From assembly GCF_004664715.2 (NCBI RefSeq), contig NC_051068.1:48294953-48358952 (forward strand): a DNA stretch of 64,000 nucleotides. The letters are read 5' to 3'. The notes below the pieces were generated by a model. That model did not search any database. It had not been told where the DNA came from and worked only from the letters and a program-made list of their open reading frames with translations. The stretch comes from Peromyscus leucopus. Its lineage: Eukaryota > Chordata > Mammalia > Rodentia > Cricetidae. Shown piece by piece: positions 22,810-33,859 of this stretch; position 1 is the first letter of the stretch, and every line of letters starts with the position of its first letter. The position numbers were made by a program, and so were the translations under genes.

Positions 22810-23820
22810 GACATGTCTGAAAAATCTGAGTGACATATTTTATCAAAAATTAACCAGAACTAGAGTATCTAAGGACCACAGGTATAAAAATCACTTTTTA
22901 TACAGCAAAGGAAAGTTTTCATATAGAATGAACAAAATGTTCTAGTAAGTTTAAAGGGGATGGGGAGAGTAGCAGTTTTATCCATTAAGATTTAATGAGA
23001 AGGTTATGAATAATTATCTGGAATTGGTATGGAAACTTGGAAACTATAAAGACCAGTTAAAACAGCCATGTTTAATATATTAACATTTATTTCATAGCCC
23101 ATATAAAAGACAATCAACCTGGTTTCACATAACTTCCGTGTACTGCCATGAAAGAGTAGACCCAGTTGGCAATCCTGACAAGTGATCAGATTAAAAGGAA
23201 GTTCATAAAAGGCTAGTGGATGCAATTTATAAATCTATCTGAATTTTTTCTTACACATTTCTCCTAACATGTGGAGCCTGGCATTTTTAAATGAGATTTG
23301 CTCTTAACAGACCAGTGTCTTTCAAATCCCTTACTGTGTCTTTGGCATTCCATTGCTCTCTAAGCTATTAGAGGTCGGTGTATTACCGTAAAGCAGGGAC
23401 AGAATCTTGGCTAGGACAAGAGTCACTTACAGCTGGGTGTGATATAATAAGAGAGAGAGGATTCTGAAAGTGTGCATGCCGAAGCCATGAGGTGTTCGTG
23501 TCCTGCCACACCATCTGGAGGTCACCAGGTTGTTAGAATGGAGAAATGAGGAACGGAGAGTGAAGAGCGGGAACAAGAGAGTGTAGAAGGGAGCTCTGTG
23601 AAGGAGAGAGGGTATGCACAGCTAATTAAAAAGACAGTGTCTGCTAGAATCAGGCAGCATATAATTCGGAGAAAGCAAAGATGGACTTCAGAGTCCTCCT
23701 ACTGTATGTAACTATCAAACATCAGTTAGCTTCAATTCACCTCTTAGGTCTATATTTACTTGTCTCATCCTTAAGTCATACTTAATGTTATTAAGTGACC
23801 ATATGAATACTTAGTTGGAA
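22810..23820. other. Intergenic DNA, nothing recognised
   Basis: Unique sequence; purine-rich at 23520-23620. Confidence 0.5.
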
Positions 23821-23824
23821 ACCA

Positions 23825-23985
23825 CTTTACGTTTAACCCTTATAACATTTCCACAATCACATATATTAAGTACAGTATTTTAAAGGATGAAGAAACCAAT
23901 GTTTCAGAATCAATATAATTATCCAAACAACAGAGGTAATTACGAACCGTCAGAATGCAAATCCTGACTCTTACCATCTCAAGTG
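23825..23985 (-). mobile_element. MIR SINE, antisense
   Basis: TTAAAGGATGAAGAAACCAA, TATAATTATCCAAACAACAG and GAATGCAAATCCTGACTC follow antisense MIR. Confidence 0.65.
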
Positions 23986-24174
23986 GCTTTATTTCTCTAT
24001 ATTATAGACTACAAGGCATGTATGGATTGAAATGTTTCAGCATTAATTAGGTGAATTGAAGGACATTCTTTATACATAACTTAACAATTGGGGTTTAAAG
24101 GAAATGAAGGTCTGATGTTTTTTAGTTGCTTTCTCAAGCCCTTCTACAGCAGCAATGCCTATGTTCCACCTGTT

Positions 24175-24570
24175 CTAGTTTCGTTTGTTGTTGTGGTCAT
24201 AAAATACCCTGACCAGCAGTGATTCAGGGCAAGAAAGGGCTATGTCAGCTTGCACTTCCACAGTTACAGTACACGATAGTAGAGAAGTCAATACTGGAAC
24301 TTGAAGATCACCTTCTATCTCTACTAAAGACAGAGAGAAACAAGTCTACCCATGCTACCTCTACTTTTCCTCTGTCTGATCTAGCCCTATATAAGTAGGA
24401 CTCCCTACCTAGGGAATGCTGCTGTCCACAATGTCATGGATCTTCCTACAGCAATCAGCAACCAAGGTAATTTCAAATAAACAAGGTAATTTCACAGACC
24501 AACCTGAAAAAGACATTTACTCAAGACCCTTTTCCTAGGTAACTCTAAATTGTGGACATTTAAAATGAAC
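24175..24570 (-). mobile_element. ERVL/MaLR-type LTR, antisense (copy 3)
   Basis: GTCATAAAATACCCTGACCA, CAGCTTGCACTTCCACAG, GATCTAGCCCTATATAAGTA and GTAACTCTAAATTGTGGACA are the reverse of the TGATGGTTAATT...ACTAAT LTR seen at 7046 and 39728. AAACAAGGTAATTTCA is locally duplicated near 24464-24496. Confidence 0.6.
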
Positions 24571-24929
24571 CAAAGCCACCTGAAAGAAAATATTATACAG
24601 GGTAGTCTCCTAATTTATTTTATCACAGAACCCTCTTTCTCAAATAATTTGTGGGACTTTCCTCCCACAGGAGGCCTTTGGTGAACCACATTACTTGAAA
24701 ATGCCTATATTTTTCTCTAACAGTCTATAATTTTTAAAGTGTAGTGAGCAAAATTAGCTATTATCACACTTCTCAGGCAGCAACTACTTTTCAGTAAGCA
24801 GACAAAACTAAGTAATTATATCAGTCAATGATGCAAATCTTGAAGAGTTTGGAGTAGAATTTTTGATGTTCTGGAAATTACAGAAATTTGATTCATGTAA
24901 AGTTTGTGGATAATTTCCCTCATTAAAAC

Positions 24930-25500
24930 GCATGAAACTAGCTATAGTCATTGACCACGAAAGCAGTGTAGAACACAATGCCTCTACTCAGAGATGCACC
25001 TGAAATTTCAGAGCCTACACACCTGAGATATGAATATACATGCTTCGGAACAACACATGCTATAACTTGTAATTGGAGAGATGAGTGCCACTCTGCCTAC
25101 AGATAATTGTTCGCTTATATTTCACTTCACTAATTTTTTTCCGCATGGAAAATTGCTAGCGTGATATTTAAAATTTGCAATCATCTTCTGCAATCACTAC
25201 GTGTTTTGGGTGCTGCGTATGGTTTTGCTTCCAGAACTCATTGTATGCTGATAGTATTTGTACACATTTCTGCATCTTAATGTACTTCCATCAGCTTGTT
25301 CATGTCGCTGATAATCATGTAATTCACACATTTTAAGAAGTTTACCTAAGGAAAAAGTACAACTTCCTGTACTGAGGCAGGTGCCCCCGCCACTTGCTCC
25401 CCTTTGTGTAAGACAGTGAACCCAAGTGCTCTCCACCTGTTTTATAGATTCTGTTCAGCACAAGGTTTAATCATTCCCAAGGAAAAATTTCCTACCCCCT
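24930..25500. promoter_or_regulatory. Candidate conserved enhancer-like block
   Basis: Repeat-free, AT-rich sequence with scattered retained CpGs (TTGTTCGCTTA, TTTCCGCATGG, GCTAGCGTG, ACTACGTG, GCTGCGTATGG, CATGTCGCTGATAATCATG) and homeodomain-like TAAT sites, including GATAATCATGTAATTC. This texture is usual for deeply conserved developmental enhancers. The call is inference. Confidence 0.42.
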
Positions 25501-25504
25501 GGAC

Positions 25505-27110
25505 TGTAACTATCAATGATTTTCATTTTTGTGAAATGACTCCCACATAGGTACTTACTTTAATGGCCATGTACTCTAGGCTCATTGATAACAGAGTCCC
25601 TATTAACCTTTGTAAGTTCTGAATCTCATAAAAGACTGCCATGAATACAATGAATGCTATATAAATATTAAAACAACATTTTGTATAATATGAACAGTAA
25701 GTTTTGTGCCTTTATACAGGTGGGGATTATTGGTGCCAAAAAGATACAAAGGACTGAAAAAAAATATTTTGTTAGTGCTATTAAATAACAAATAAAGCTA
25801 GTGATTGTCAAAAATTATTTCAAGAACACTTTCTTTTTTTTTTTTTTTTTACCAGATATTAGATATGGAAATTTTATTGTATGAAAACATCCACAATGTG
25901 AAGAGAGTAATTCATAATATGTAAATAGGCATTTTAGAGGGTTCATTATATAAACTTATGCTATGAGTAGATCTTTGATTTCTTGCTTTTGTTGGTACTT
26001 TTTAATTTGTATATTAGCTATTTCATATTTTTCGAAGTTATATGTACTTGAATCTTCAAAAGCTAGATTTTAATTAAATAGAATGGCAAAAGGTATTTTA
26101 TTGTTACAGTATTTTAATGTTTTATGAAGAAAATAGTTTTTCTAATATTTAAAATTCACTTCTTAAGGAACATTCAACCAAAGAGAAAAATAAATTGTAA
26201 ACTTGCATCTTTTGAGTGTTTGACAGATAACATTCAGTCTACAATAGATGCCTTCCAAAACTAATTAAGGAACCATATTATTATCCATACAAACAGAACA
26301 AAAGCTCTGTGCAAGCATACACTCAGTCTCTGGAAATTCTGTCTGGACCAGCTGTCAATTTCTGGGCTTCTTTTTTCTCCATTGAAGACTATTCATAAAA
26401 TGGAGATAAACATATTCCCTTCTTGCAATATGGGTGTACCTTAAAATGTTTAATGCATCAGGGCATTTGGGAGATTATTTTAATGGATTTTTACCAAGTC
26501 ATGTTTTGACAGTCAATTTAAATACATTTAAGTTAACACTATCACCTATACTGAAATCCAGCAGGAAACAGGAAGGTTCTATTATGAAAGGCTGAAGGAA
26601 CCAGATGATAAAGCATTCCATTCAAAATAAAAAACTCAATAAAAAAAACATGAGTTAATCCAATTGCTATGCTTGAGGAAATATACTTTCCTGTACAAGT
26701 GCCTAAGCCTATGTCTTGTAGACCGAGGAAACTCTTCCTGTGCCCTCATATTTAATTCTCTCGCTCACCAGTGAACTCTTGAACCACTGTATTATGATTG
26801 TGCATAATAACAGTAAATAGAATATTTTTCTCTTTCACTAACAAAATAAAACATGTCTGGCCTTTGACAAAGTTCTTAGCTTCAGTAATAACATTGTTGT
26901 GTTTCCTATTCACTCACCTATAGTAAAAGCTGCAGGATGTTGCCAGGCTGTTTCCATTCACTCCAACATCACTTGTTTCACACTAAGGTTCAAATGGATG
27001 TCCATTTGTCTTTCATTCTGAACTCTGATTGATAGTTAGGAAGAGATGTGGGCACCTTAGCAATAGAAACAGTTATTATAAAATGCTACTTCCCTGGCAA
27101 GCTGGGTTAA
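25505..27110. other. Intergenic AT-rich DNA
   Basis: No gene. An 18-20-base T run near 25834 may be the tail of an unrecognised antisense retroposon. Confidence 0.5.
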
Positions 27111-27116
27111 AAAGAA

Positions 27117-27121
27117 ACACA

Positions 27122-27173
<52 letters not shown>
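27117..27173. repeat. (CA)n microsatellite
   Basis: About 27 CA units with one CATA interruption near the start. Confidence 0.96.
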
Positions 27174-27175
<2 letters not shown>

Positions 27176-27179
27176 TGAG

Positions 27180-27770
27180 AAAGCAGAGAACAAAATAAGA
27201 TATCACAAAAACAAGAACAATGTTTCCTTTTGAGGATAGTAGGGCTCTTAAAATATCTCAGAATGTTTTACTCAACATAAATGATGGTTTTCACTTGTGC
27301 ACAAAGGAGTATCACTAATACTTTATTTAATTACATGAATAAATTAAATAAGCATTCAAGTCATTATACCTGGAAGAACACTCAGGTCTCTGGCCCAGCT
27401 ATAAAATTAGGAACTGAACTCATCCTGCTGCATAGTTTAGGTTTGGATTTGAATATGTATGAGTGTGGTTTGAGTGCTTGTACTTTTGTTCATGTTCTCT
27501 TATTGTTCTATGCAATAACTGGTAACATCAAAATCCTGGCCAAATAAAATGGTTTAATAGTCCCATATCTATATGCAGAACTTGTTCACCTTTGAGTATC
27601 TAAAAATATTACAATTAAGATGACAGTATCCAATATTTATTTGTTGAATTCTGTGTGTGTCATGTCTTTTACTTCATCTGATTATCTAAGCAATTAGCAT
27701 AATTATTTTAAGCTAAACCAGTTCTTATATATTTTTAAATCACCCTTGACACTCTCTATGTTTTTTTTTC
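27180..27770. other. Intergenic DNA, nothing recognised
   Basis: An 88-residue plus frame (27281-27547) has a hydrophobic C-terminal stretch but no family resemblance or splice context; it is probably chance. Confidence 0.45.
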
Positions 27771-27811
27771 TTATTTTCATCTCCCCCTTCTCCTTTTCTT
27801 TTCTTTCTAAT

Positions 27812-27900
27812 AAAACCTGGGCTGACCTTGCGCTTCAACTCCACCTGCCTCATTTTTCCTAGGCTAGAATTACAGGCTTGTGCTACTGTGTCTGGCTTGA
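27812..27900 (-). mobile_element. Old B1-like SINE fragment, antisense
   Basis: GGGCTGACCTTGCGCTTCAA, TCCACCTGCCTCATTTTTCC, TAGAATTACAGGCTTGTGC and TGTGTCTGGCT match antisense B1/7SL monomer. Confidence 0.65.
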
Positions 27901-27954
27901 GTTTCTCTTTCAATTATGACTTACTCTATCAAACTATCTAAAGTTTTTATTGTA

Positions 27955-28120
27955 AGTATTGTTTATGATACTGAGTCCACACATATGCAATAACAATTAG
28001 TGAAGAAAGAGCCCACGAATTTGAAAGAGAGTGGGAGTTGTATATTGGAGGTTTGGAGGGAGAAAAGGAAAAGAAGAAATGTAACTGTATTGTAATCTAA
28101 AATTAATAATTACAAAAGAT
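27955..28120 (+). mobile_element. Lx-type L1 3' end
   Basis: CAATAACAATTAGTGAAGAA, CACGAATTTGAAAGAGAGTG and TGGAGGTTTGGAGGGAGAA, then GTAACTGTATTGTAATCT, form the Lx 3' terminus. The same terminus appears at 14175-14290 and 36300-36420. Confidence 0.75.
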
Positions 28121-28124
28121 TAAG

Positions 28125-29170
28125 TTTTAATGTCTTTCGTGGGATTTTTTTAAAGTAAAATCTGTTTTACACAGAATGATTTATATAAGGCTTCTAGGAA
28201 AGTAAATGAACATATTTAATTGTTTTTCTCAACAGATTCAAAGGCACAAGAAAGTCAATGATTCAAAGGCAAATTTAAAAAAGAAACAGAAATGTTGGGA
28301 AAAGATAACTCTTGGAAGCACATCTGTCAATCTTAAAAAGTGAACTGAGATCCATTAAGTAATTATCCTGTTTATCACTTTTTTGTTGCATCTAATGGGG
28401 CCACGGGAGATTGTCCATATACAAGTAAATTTGAGCACAGTTTTGTTTAGGAGTATTCTTAAATATTGAATTAATATTGTAAAAAGTTCATCTCTGGAAT
28501 TATTTGTGGTACTCTAAGAAATGGTAACTTAATTTTGGAGGCCCCCCTCACCATGGCATCCAGTTTTAACTTGATAATCCATGTATTCGGAGAGTGTCAT
28601 TGCATACCTATTCAGGGCAGGGTGATTATATATAAACTTTTATAAACAGTTATAATTTGAAATGAGCTTACTAAATAGTGAGTTTGATTAAACGTTTTAC
28701 ATATAGCCGTAGTTTTGGTCAACCCATCTCCCCAGCACCCATCCTTTTCTTCTTAGTCTTGTTACTCCAGCATTCCCATCTCTTCTTTCCTATCACATGT
28801 ATTCTAGTATACCTACAATATATATTTAACTGACTTCTGGGCTAGTAGGCTGTCATATGGCTTTTCTTTTGAGTTAGTCTTCCTTCCTTCTCCCAGAATT
28901 CCCCTGTACTTCTGGGCCCCTCCTTGTTTAATGATTCCCTCCCCTAGTATTCCACCTCCTTACTTTTGTCTTACCCACAATCTACTATCTGCTCTTCATG
29001 TGTTACCCTATCCTTTCTTCAAGGCTCCTTTCTAGTTTTCTGGCTGCCTTGGTTACCTTTATGATATGTGAACAATATAGCCAGCCAAATTCCCAGCACA
29101 TGTGAAAGAGGTGCTCTTCAGGCCTTACTGCTAACTCAGAAACTAGTAGTGGGTGACATGCGTGCAAAGG
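28125..29170. other. Intergenic DNA, pyrimidine-rich at 28860-29030
   Basis: No gene. The pyrimidine-rich part may belong to an L1 3'UTR, unresolved. Confidence 0.4.
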
Positions 29171-29179
29171 AAAAGCATT

Positions 29180-29345
29180 CCTTCTTGTGGAAGTGGCCAC
29201 TGGTAGGTTTCCTGTGCTCCAGGGGGTATCCCTGAATCCATGCACATATTGGCAACACATATGGATGTGGTGAGTTTAAAAAAAAAGATCTGAACTTGCA
29301 AGTAGAAACTGATGGGGAATATTATTTGGGGAATCAAGTTAAAAT
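29180..29345 (+). mobile_element. Possible L1 3'UTR fragment
   Basis: CCTGTGCTCCAGGGGGTATC, CCTGAATCCATGCACATATT and GGCAACACATATGGATGTGG resemble the rodent L1 3'UTR motif of CCATGCTCCAG..CCCATGCACATA..GGCAACAC. Confidence 0.5.
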
Positions 29346-29349
29346 TAAA

Positions 29350-29770
29350 GATGGATATGATCCTATTTCCTAGTATATAAATATGAAATTCTTAAAAATA
29401 AAGATTATTATTAATAAAATAAGCTATTTGGTAATACACTTAACAGCAACAACAAAAAGCAACCAAATGTACCCCTTCCGTTTAGCTTAAAATAGTTAAG
29501 AGGCTGATATTGGAATGTCCTGTATAATACAACTAAAGTATTTTGGAAGAAACTTGCTTTTAAGGGACCTTAAATAGGGAATTTGCAAAATTTAAAAAAT
29601 AAATTCAATTATAAAGACTTAAGGATAGGTTAAATTAAATAATTCTATCGCATACTAACTTTGGTTCAAGAGACTCATTGGAGTATGATTTATTCACTAT
29701 TTTTTTGTGATTTCTAATTATAAATAATTTTGATTTTGCAATTCCTAGTGGGTTTTTTCCCCACTTTCAT
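29350..29770. other. Intergenic AT-rich DNA
   Basis: Nothing recognised. Confidence 0.5.
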
Positions 29771-29774
29771 TGGT

Positions 29775-30190
29775 TTGAGATTGTCATGTAATTACAATGT
29801 TTCTTCCTTTCCCTTTCCGACCTCCAAACCTCCCATATGCCCCTCCCCACTCTCCTTCAAATTTATGTCCTTTTTTTAAAATCAATTGCTGATTATTTAA
29901 TATTTAATAAATGTTTTAATATTTAGCTAAATGTTAATATATGCATTTGCATATACATATATTCCTCAATTTGACCATTGAATCCATCTAATGTCAATTG
30001 TATATGTGTTTTCAGGGCTGTGTGGGAGTAAACAACCAATTGGTGTGCTTTTCTCTGGGAAGGACCACTTCCCCCACTGTCAGCTTTCCTCAGTTTCCTG
30101 AAGTTCTTTGTGTAGGGTTGAGGCCCCATGTTTTACCCCTGTCCATTTATCTATTTTAGAGTACTTGTTGGTGTTATCCTTGTTCCACTT
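29775..30190 (-). mobile_element. Lx-type L1 3'UTR, antisense
   Basis: CCTCCAAACCTCCCATATGC, CCCTCCCCACTCTCCTTCAA, GGGCTGTGTGGGAGTAAACA, ACCAATTGGTGTGCTTTTCT and TTCTTTGTGTAGGGTTGAGG are antisense Lx 3'UTR. An AT-rich expansion sits at 29880-29950. Confidence 0.8.
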
Positions 30191-30283
30191 CCATTTGGGA
30201 ATTACACAATCTTTAACAGTACCAGCATTGTCATTTATGAGGGTTTCTAGGAATAATTCACTTTACTCACAAAACACATGGAC

Positions 30284-30301
30284 ACATACACACACACACA
30301 C

Positions 30302-30361
<60 letters not shown>
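30284..30361. repeat. (CA)n followed by (GA)n microsatellite
   Basis: About 9 CA units, a short AAACT break, then about 27 GA units. Confidence 0.96.
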
Positions 30362-30363
<2 letters not shown>

Positions 30364-30364
30364 C

Positions 30365-31055
30365 TACCTACAAATAACTAAAGCTTTATCCAGGGAAGAC
30401 TGTGCTTAGGGTCTTCAATATTTTCATAAAATAAATAGAATGTCTGACATACTCAGTTTTGAATTCCATATTTGCTATATGCCAAGTAAATTACCTAAAC
30501 TGAAACATAATCATTTATTTATGTATAACAACATTTGCTTAAAAAATTAGCTTTTCATTTTTTATGAGGATTAAAAACTACATTGATAATAAAGTACCAA
30601 ATGTACTTATTGAAAATTGTCTTTCAACAAATGGAAAAAATTCTTCAAGAGTTCATTGTATGAATCATTTCTTCCTGCAAACTGGTAGAGGGAGTGGTAT
30701 TTTTTTATATTAATATGGGAATGTGACTATATAAGTAAGTGTGGATTATTTGTCTAGTGGAAATAGAAGATATACAGGTGAGAAACCTACGAGTTTTTCC
30801 TGATAAGACATTTTATCTTGAGGAAGAATTGCAAGAGTAAACTACATAATAAGTCATATCACAAAAATTATAGTATATTAATATCAAGTTAGAAAAATAG
30901 ATATTTGAAAATAACTTTTCTAATGTAGTGTAATATAGTCTCACTGGGTAGAATATTTTGCACTAACTGAAAATGATTTAAGGTGGAAATGATACTAAAA
31001 TACGTGCATGTTTACATATTTTTAAACACAAACTACCCATAGAAAATGCAAATAA
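30365..31055. other. Intergenic AT-rich DNA
   Basis: Nothing recognised. Confidence 0.5.
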
Positions 31056-31059
31056 TGTC

Positions 31060-31752
31060 TTTGCAGACACCACTGTTCCCTGTTGCCACTTGCTACAGCC
31101 ATGGTCAAGTCCACCGCCACTACAGCCGTTGGTGAGCCCTTCACCGAATATTCTTCAAGCTCTTTGCAGACGGATTCCCAAAGGCAGCAGAAAACACATG
31201 CTCTGAGTCCTGGAGAGGAAGGATTTGAGTAGGGTTCCTCCTTTCACAGAATTATTTCAGGATTCCTGTGCCAGGGTGGTGACTTCATAAGCCATCATGG
31301 CACTGGCGGCAGGTCCATTTTCAGGGAGAAATTTGAGGATGAGAACTTCATCTTGAAGTACACAGGTCGTGCAAGCATATTTGTCCATGGCAAATGTGGG
31401 ACCAAACTCAATAGTTCCCAGTTTTTTTTATCTGCACCACTAAGACTGAGCGGCTGTATGGCAAAAACGTGGTCTTCAGGAAGGTGAAAGAAGGCATGAA
31501 CATGTGGAAGCCATGGAGCATCTTGGGTCCAGGAATGGCAAGATCAGCAATATGATCACCAGTGCCAACTGCAGACAACTCTTTTTGATTCATGGGCTCT
31601 TACCCACTAGTCCATTCCTTCCGTAGCTCAGGAGAACACTCCCATCCCATCTGATCTCACTGAAGTGTTTTGAGTACCTCATTTTCCTCAATCTCCTCCA
31701 AATCTATCTGGATTGTTTATGATTATAAATGAAAACTAAGTAAGAAAAAAAA
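31060..31752 (+). pseudogene. Ppia: Processed pseudogene of cyclophilin A (peptidyl-prolyl isomerase A)
   Basis: An intronless copy of Ppia mRNA. It runs from the end of the 5'UTR through the ATG at 31101, the whole coding region to about 31589, the 3'UTR and an A run at 31743-31752. The functional gene encodes a 164-165 residue cytosolic prolyl isomerase; here recognisable pieces include [36 protein letters not shown] and GSRNGK. It is dead: the N-terminal third is shortened and scrambled, a stop TAG interrupts where GFGYKG should be (about 31228), and extra bases shift the frame near 31367-31390. The conserved active-site tryptophan region is changed and the normal stop is lost. Flanks AAAATGCAAATA and AAAAGGCAAACA may be a decayed duplication. 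The 61-residue minus frame here is a shadow. Confidence 0.95.
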
Positions 31753-31754
31753 AA

Positions 31755-32510
31755 GGCAAACATTTGAGACATTTTTCTCATTTGTGCAAAGATCTTTTAT
31801 CACCTTTACAGAAAACAAACAATAAAATAAGAGATAAAGGTTGAATTTTGTTTTTCCTAGTAAATCTCTATAGTTGTCTGTCTAACCTGGCAATAGTATA
31901 TTCAGTATTAGTTTCCTGACTGCCACTAAGTAGACACATTCACATGGTTTATGTTGTTCTGTGTGCATTTTTGTCTGTTTAATAGTCATTAAACCATGAG
32001 TAATAGAATTGAAGATGTCTGTAGCTAAATATTATGAATGACTTGAAATAAACAGCCCACCATATTTGAAATAAAAATAAACTAGAACTCAAGTCATAAC
32101 CATTTTTCCTGTATTTTTTCTTTACTTCTTGAATGATTTGACTTAAAAATTCTGCCATGCTTTTTCACATGACACTCAGTGGTTATATGAGCTAAGAAGT
32201 AGAATGTAGACTCAGCAATGGATGGAGACAGGTAATCACCAGCTACCTCGATGGATTTTCTGTAATAACAGTAAAAAAAAATAGACAAGTCTAAAATGAA
32301 ATAGTGCATTTGAACCAGGAACTTCACTAATTTGAAAATATGTATATCAAAAATGCCACTTACTAGGGCAACATGATAATGAACTAACAGCAGGTACCTA
32401 TGTTGCCTTTCGAGCTGGGAGTCTTGTATACAACTGAATTGGGTATGAGTAATCATATGAAATGTCTTTTTTAAAAGCATCATTATTATGTAATTTTTTA
32501 TTATTTTCTG
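31755..32510. other. Intergenic DNA, nothing recognised
   Basis: A 129-residue minus frame (32094-32483) is AT-driven with no recognisable domain. Confidence 0.5.
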
Positions 32511-32514
32511 TTTA

Positions 32515-32602
32515 TGAATTCTTTGAGAAAAATGTATTTGGATCAGATTTACCTCTGCTATGCTTAACTCCTTCCAGATCCCTGTCCATGGTGCAATTCT
32601 CT
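32515..32602 (-). mobile_element. Possible L1 3' end, antisense
   Basis: CTTTGAGAAAAATGTATTTG, GATCAGATTTACC and AACTCCTTCCAGATCC resemble the antisense rodent L1 terminus. Confidence 0.4.
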
Positions 32603-32609
32603 AAGAGTC

Positions 32610-32995
32610 CATCAGCAGATACTAGAAGATAAATTATAAATCATGATCTGAATATATGTAAAACTCCCTGGGAAAGCTGACTTGATTCATTTCTGGACTA
32701 TATCTGAATATAAACAGTCAATATGTTTCTTGTCATGTTGGGAAGCAGCTTTCTATGAGTTTCTCATGTTTCTGGACATGTTGTGAGAAGAGATACTACT
32801 GTCTGTCTTCATTACATGCTGTGTTTTAGGGAGTTTGCATGGTGAGTGGTGTCTTGGTGCATTTCATGATTTCTTGGGAGCAATGGATAGATTTGCCTTT
32901 AGTCTAGTATAATAAAGATGATGTGTTTGTGTAGGGTAAGGTTGAAGTAAGTTTGCTCACTGCCTATGCTAACATTGCATTCTGAGAGTGATAAA
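32610..32995. other. Intergenic DNA, nothing recognised
   Basis: No gene or repeat supported. Confidence 0.5.
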
Positions 32996-32999
32996 GTTT

Positions 33000-33185
33000 G
33001 AGTGTGTGTGTATGACTGTAATTGTGTGTTCAGGCACATATATTCTACAAACAGAGGAAGGTCAACCAACTTCTTTGGGAGTCAATTTTTGATCTTTTAC
33101 CTTGTTTGAGGCAAAGTCCCTCTTGTTTCTGTTGCTAAGGCTCATACTCTAGCCTACATTGGGCACAGTCTCTTCTGCCTTTCTT
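33000..33185 (-). mobile_element. B4-like SINE, antisense, truncated
   Basis: AGAGGAAGGTCAACCAACTT, TTGGGAGTCAATTTTTGATC and GAGGCAAAGTCCCTCTTG, then CTGTTGCTAAGGCTCATACT, follow antisense B4/RSINE. The tRNA-like head is missing. Confidence 0.55.
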
Positions 33186-33189
33186 CTTG

Positions 33190-33855
33190 AAGTTGGATCG
33201 TGGGATGGCAGATAGTTGCTATGACCTCTGGCTTCTTCATTTACTGTGCCATCTTCCTGGCCCTGCATAAACTTTTTAGATATAAGTGAATCTACTGTAT
33301 GTAACACACAGTACACATACACCTTACTCACTGTTGGTCCTGTGAGTTGCAGAGGGCAAGGAGAATGCCATTACAACAAGGTTCCTGCTGCCTGTTTTAA
33401 ATGGCTTGGATCAATGTCTATAAAACTGCCAGCCTAACTTGCCAGGTTTTAAGACAGGGTAGAATGTGAGAAATTCACAGTTCTTGGCAAAAGTTTATAC
33501 TTAAATTTGTTCACTCTCTTTATTAGCATTCATTATCTTGTACCTATGTAAATCTTTACATGAACTTTTAAATTTGATTTCCTGTTGCCTTAAATGACAT
33601 CAGGAATGTAAATAATAGTCATTAACCTGCAGTACAAGTTAATAACATGCATTACATAGATTGGATGTATAAAATTTAAATGAGATTTAGATTAACTATA
33701 TAAATAATGATTGTTGGGATGTATTGCTTTTAGAATTTTCTTATTGGGAATTCAATACTGAGAATTAGGAGAAATAATAGAAGATAAACACTGGAGTTTT
33801 GTTTTCTTATTTTATTTTTCTAAACTTCCTACAGCTTTGAAAGCTTTGTAGTTTT
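33190..33855. other. Intergenic DNA, nothing recognised
   Basis: No gene. Frames at 33149-33437 on both strands are short and featureless. Confidence 0.5.
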
Positions 33856-33859
33856 CCCC

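Noticed and set aside
27281..27547. 88-residue frame with hydrophobic C-terminus
   Set aside because: No homology recognised and no promoter, splice or conservation evidence.
32094..32483. 129-residue minus-strand frame
   Set aside because: AT-driven composition and no recognisable domain.
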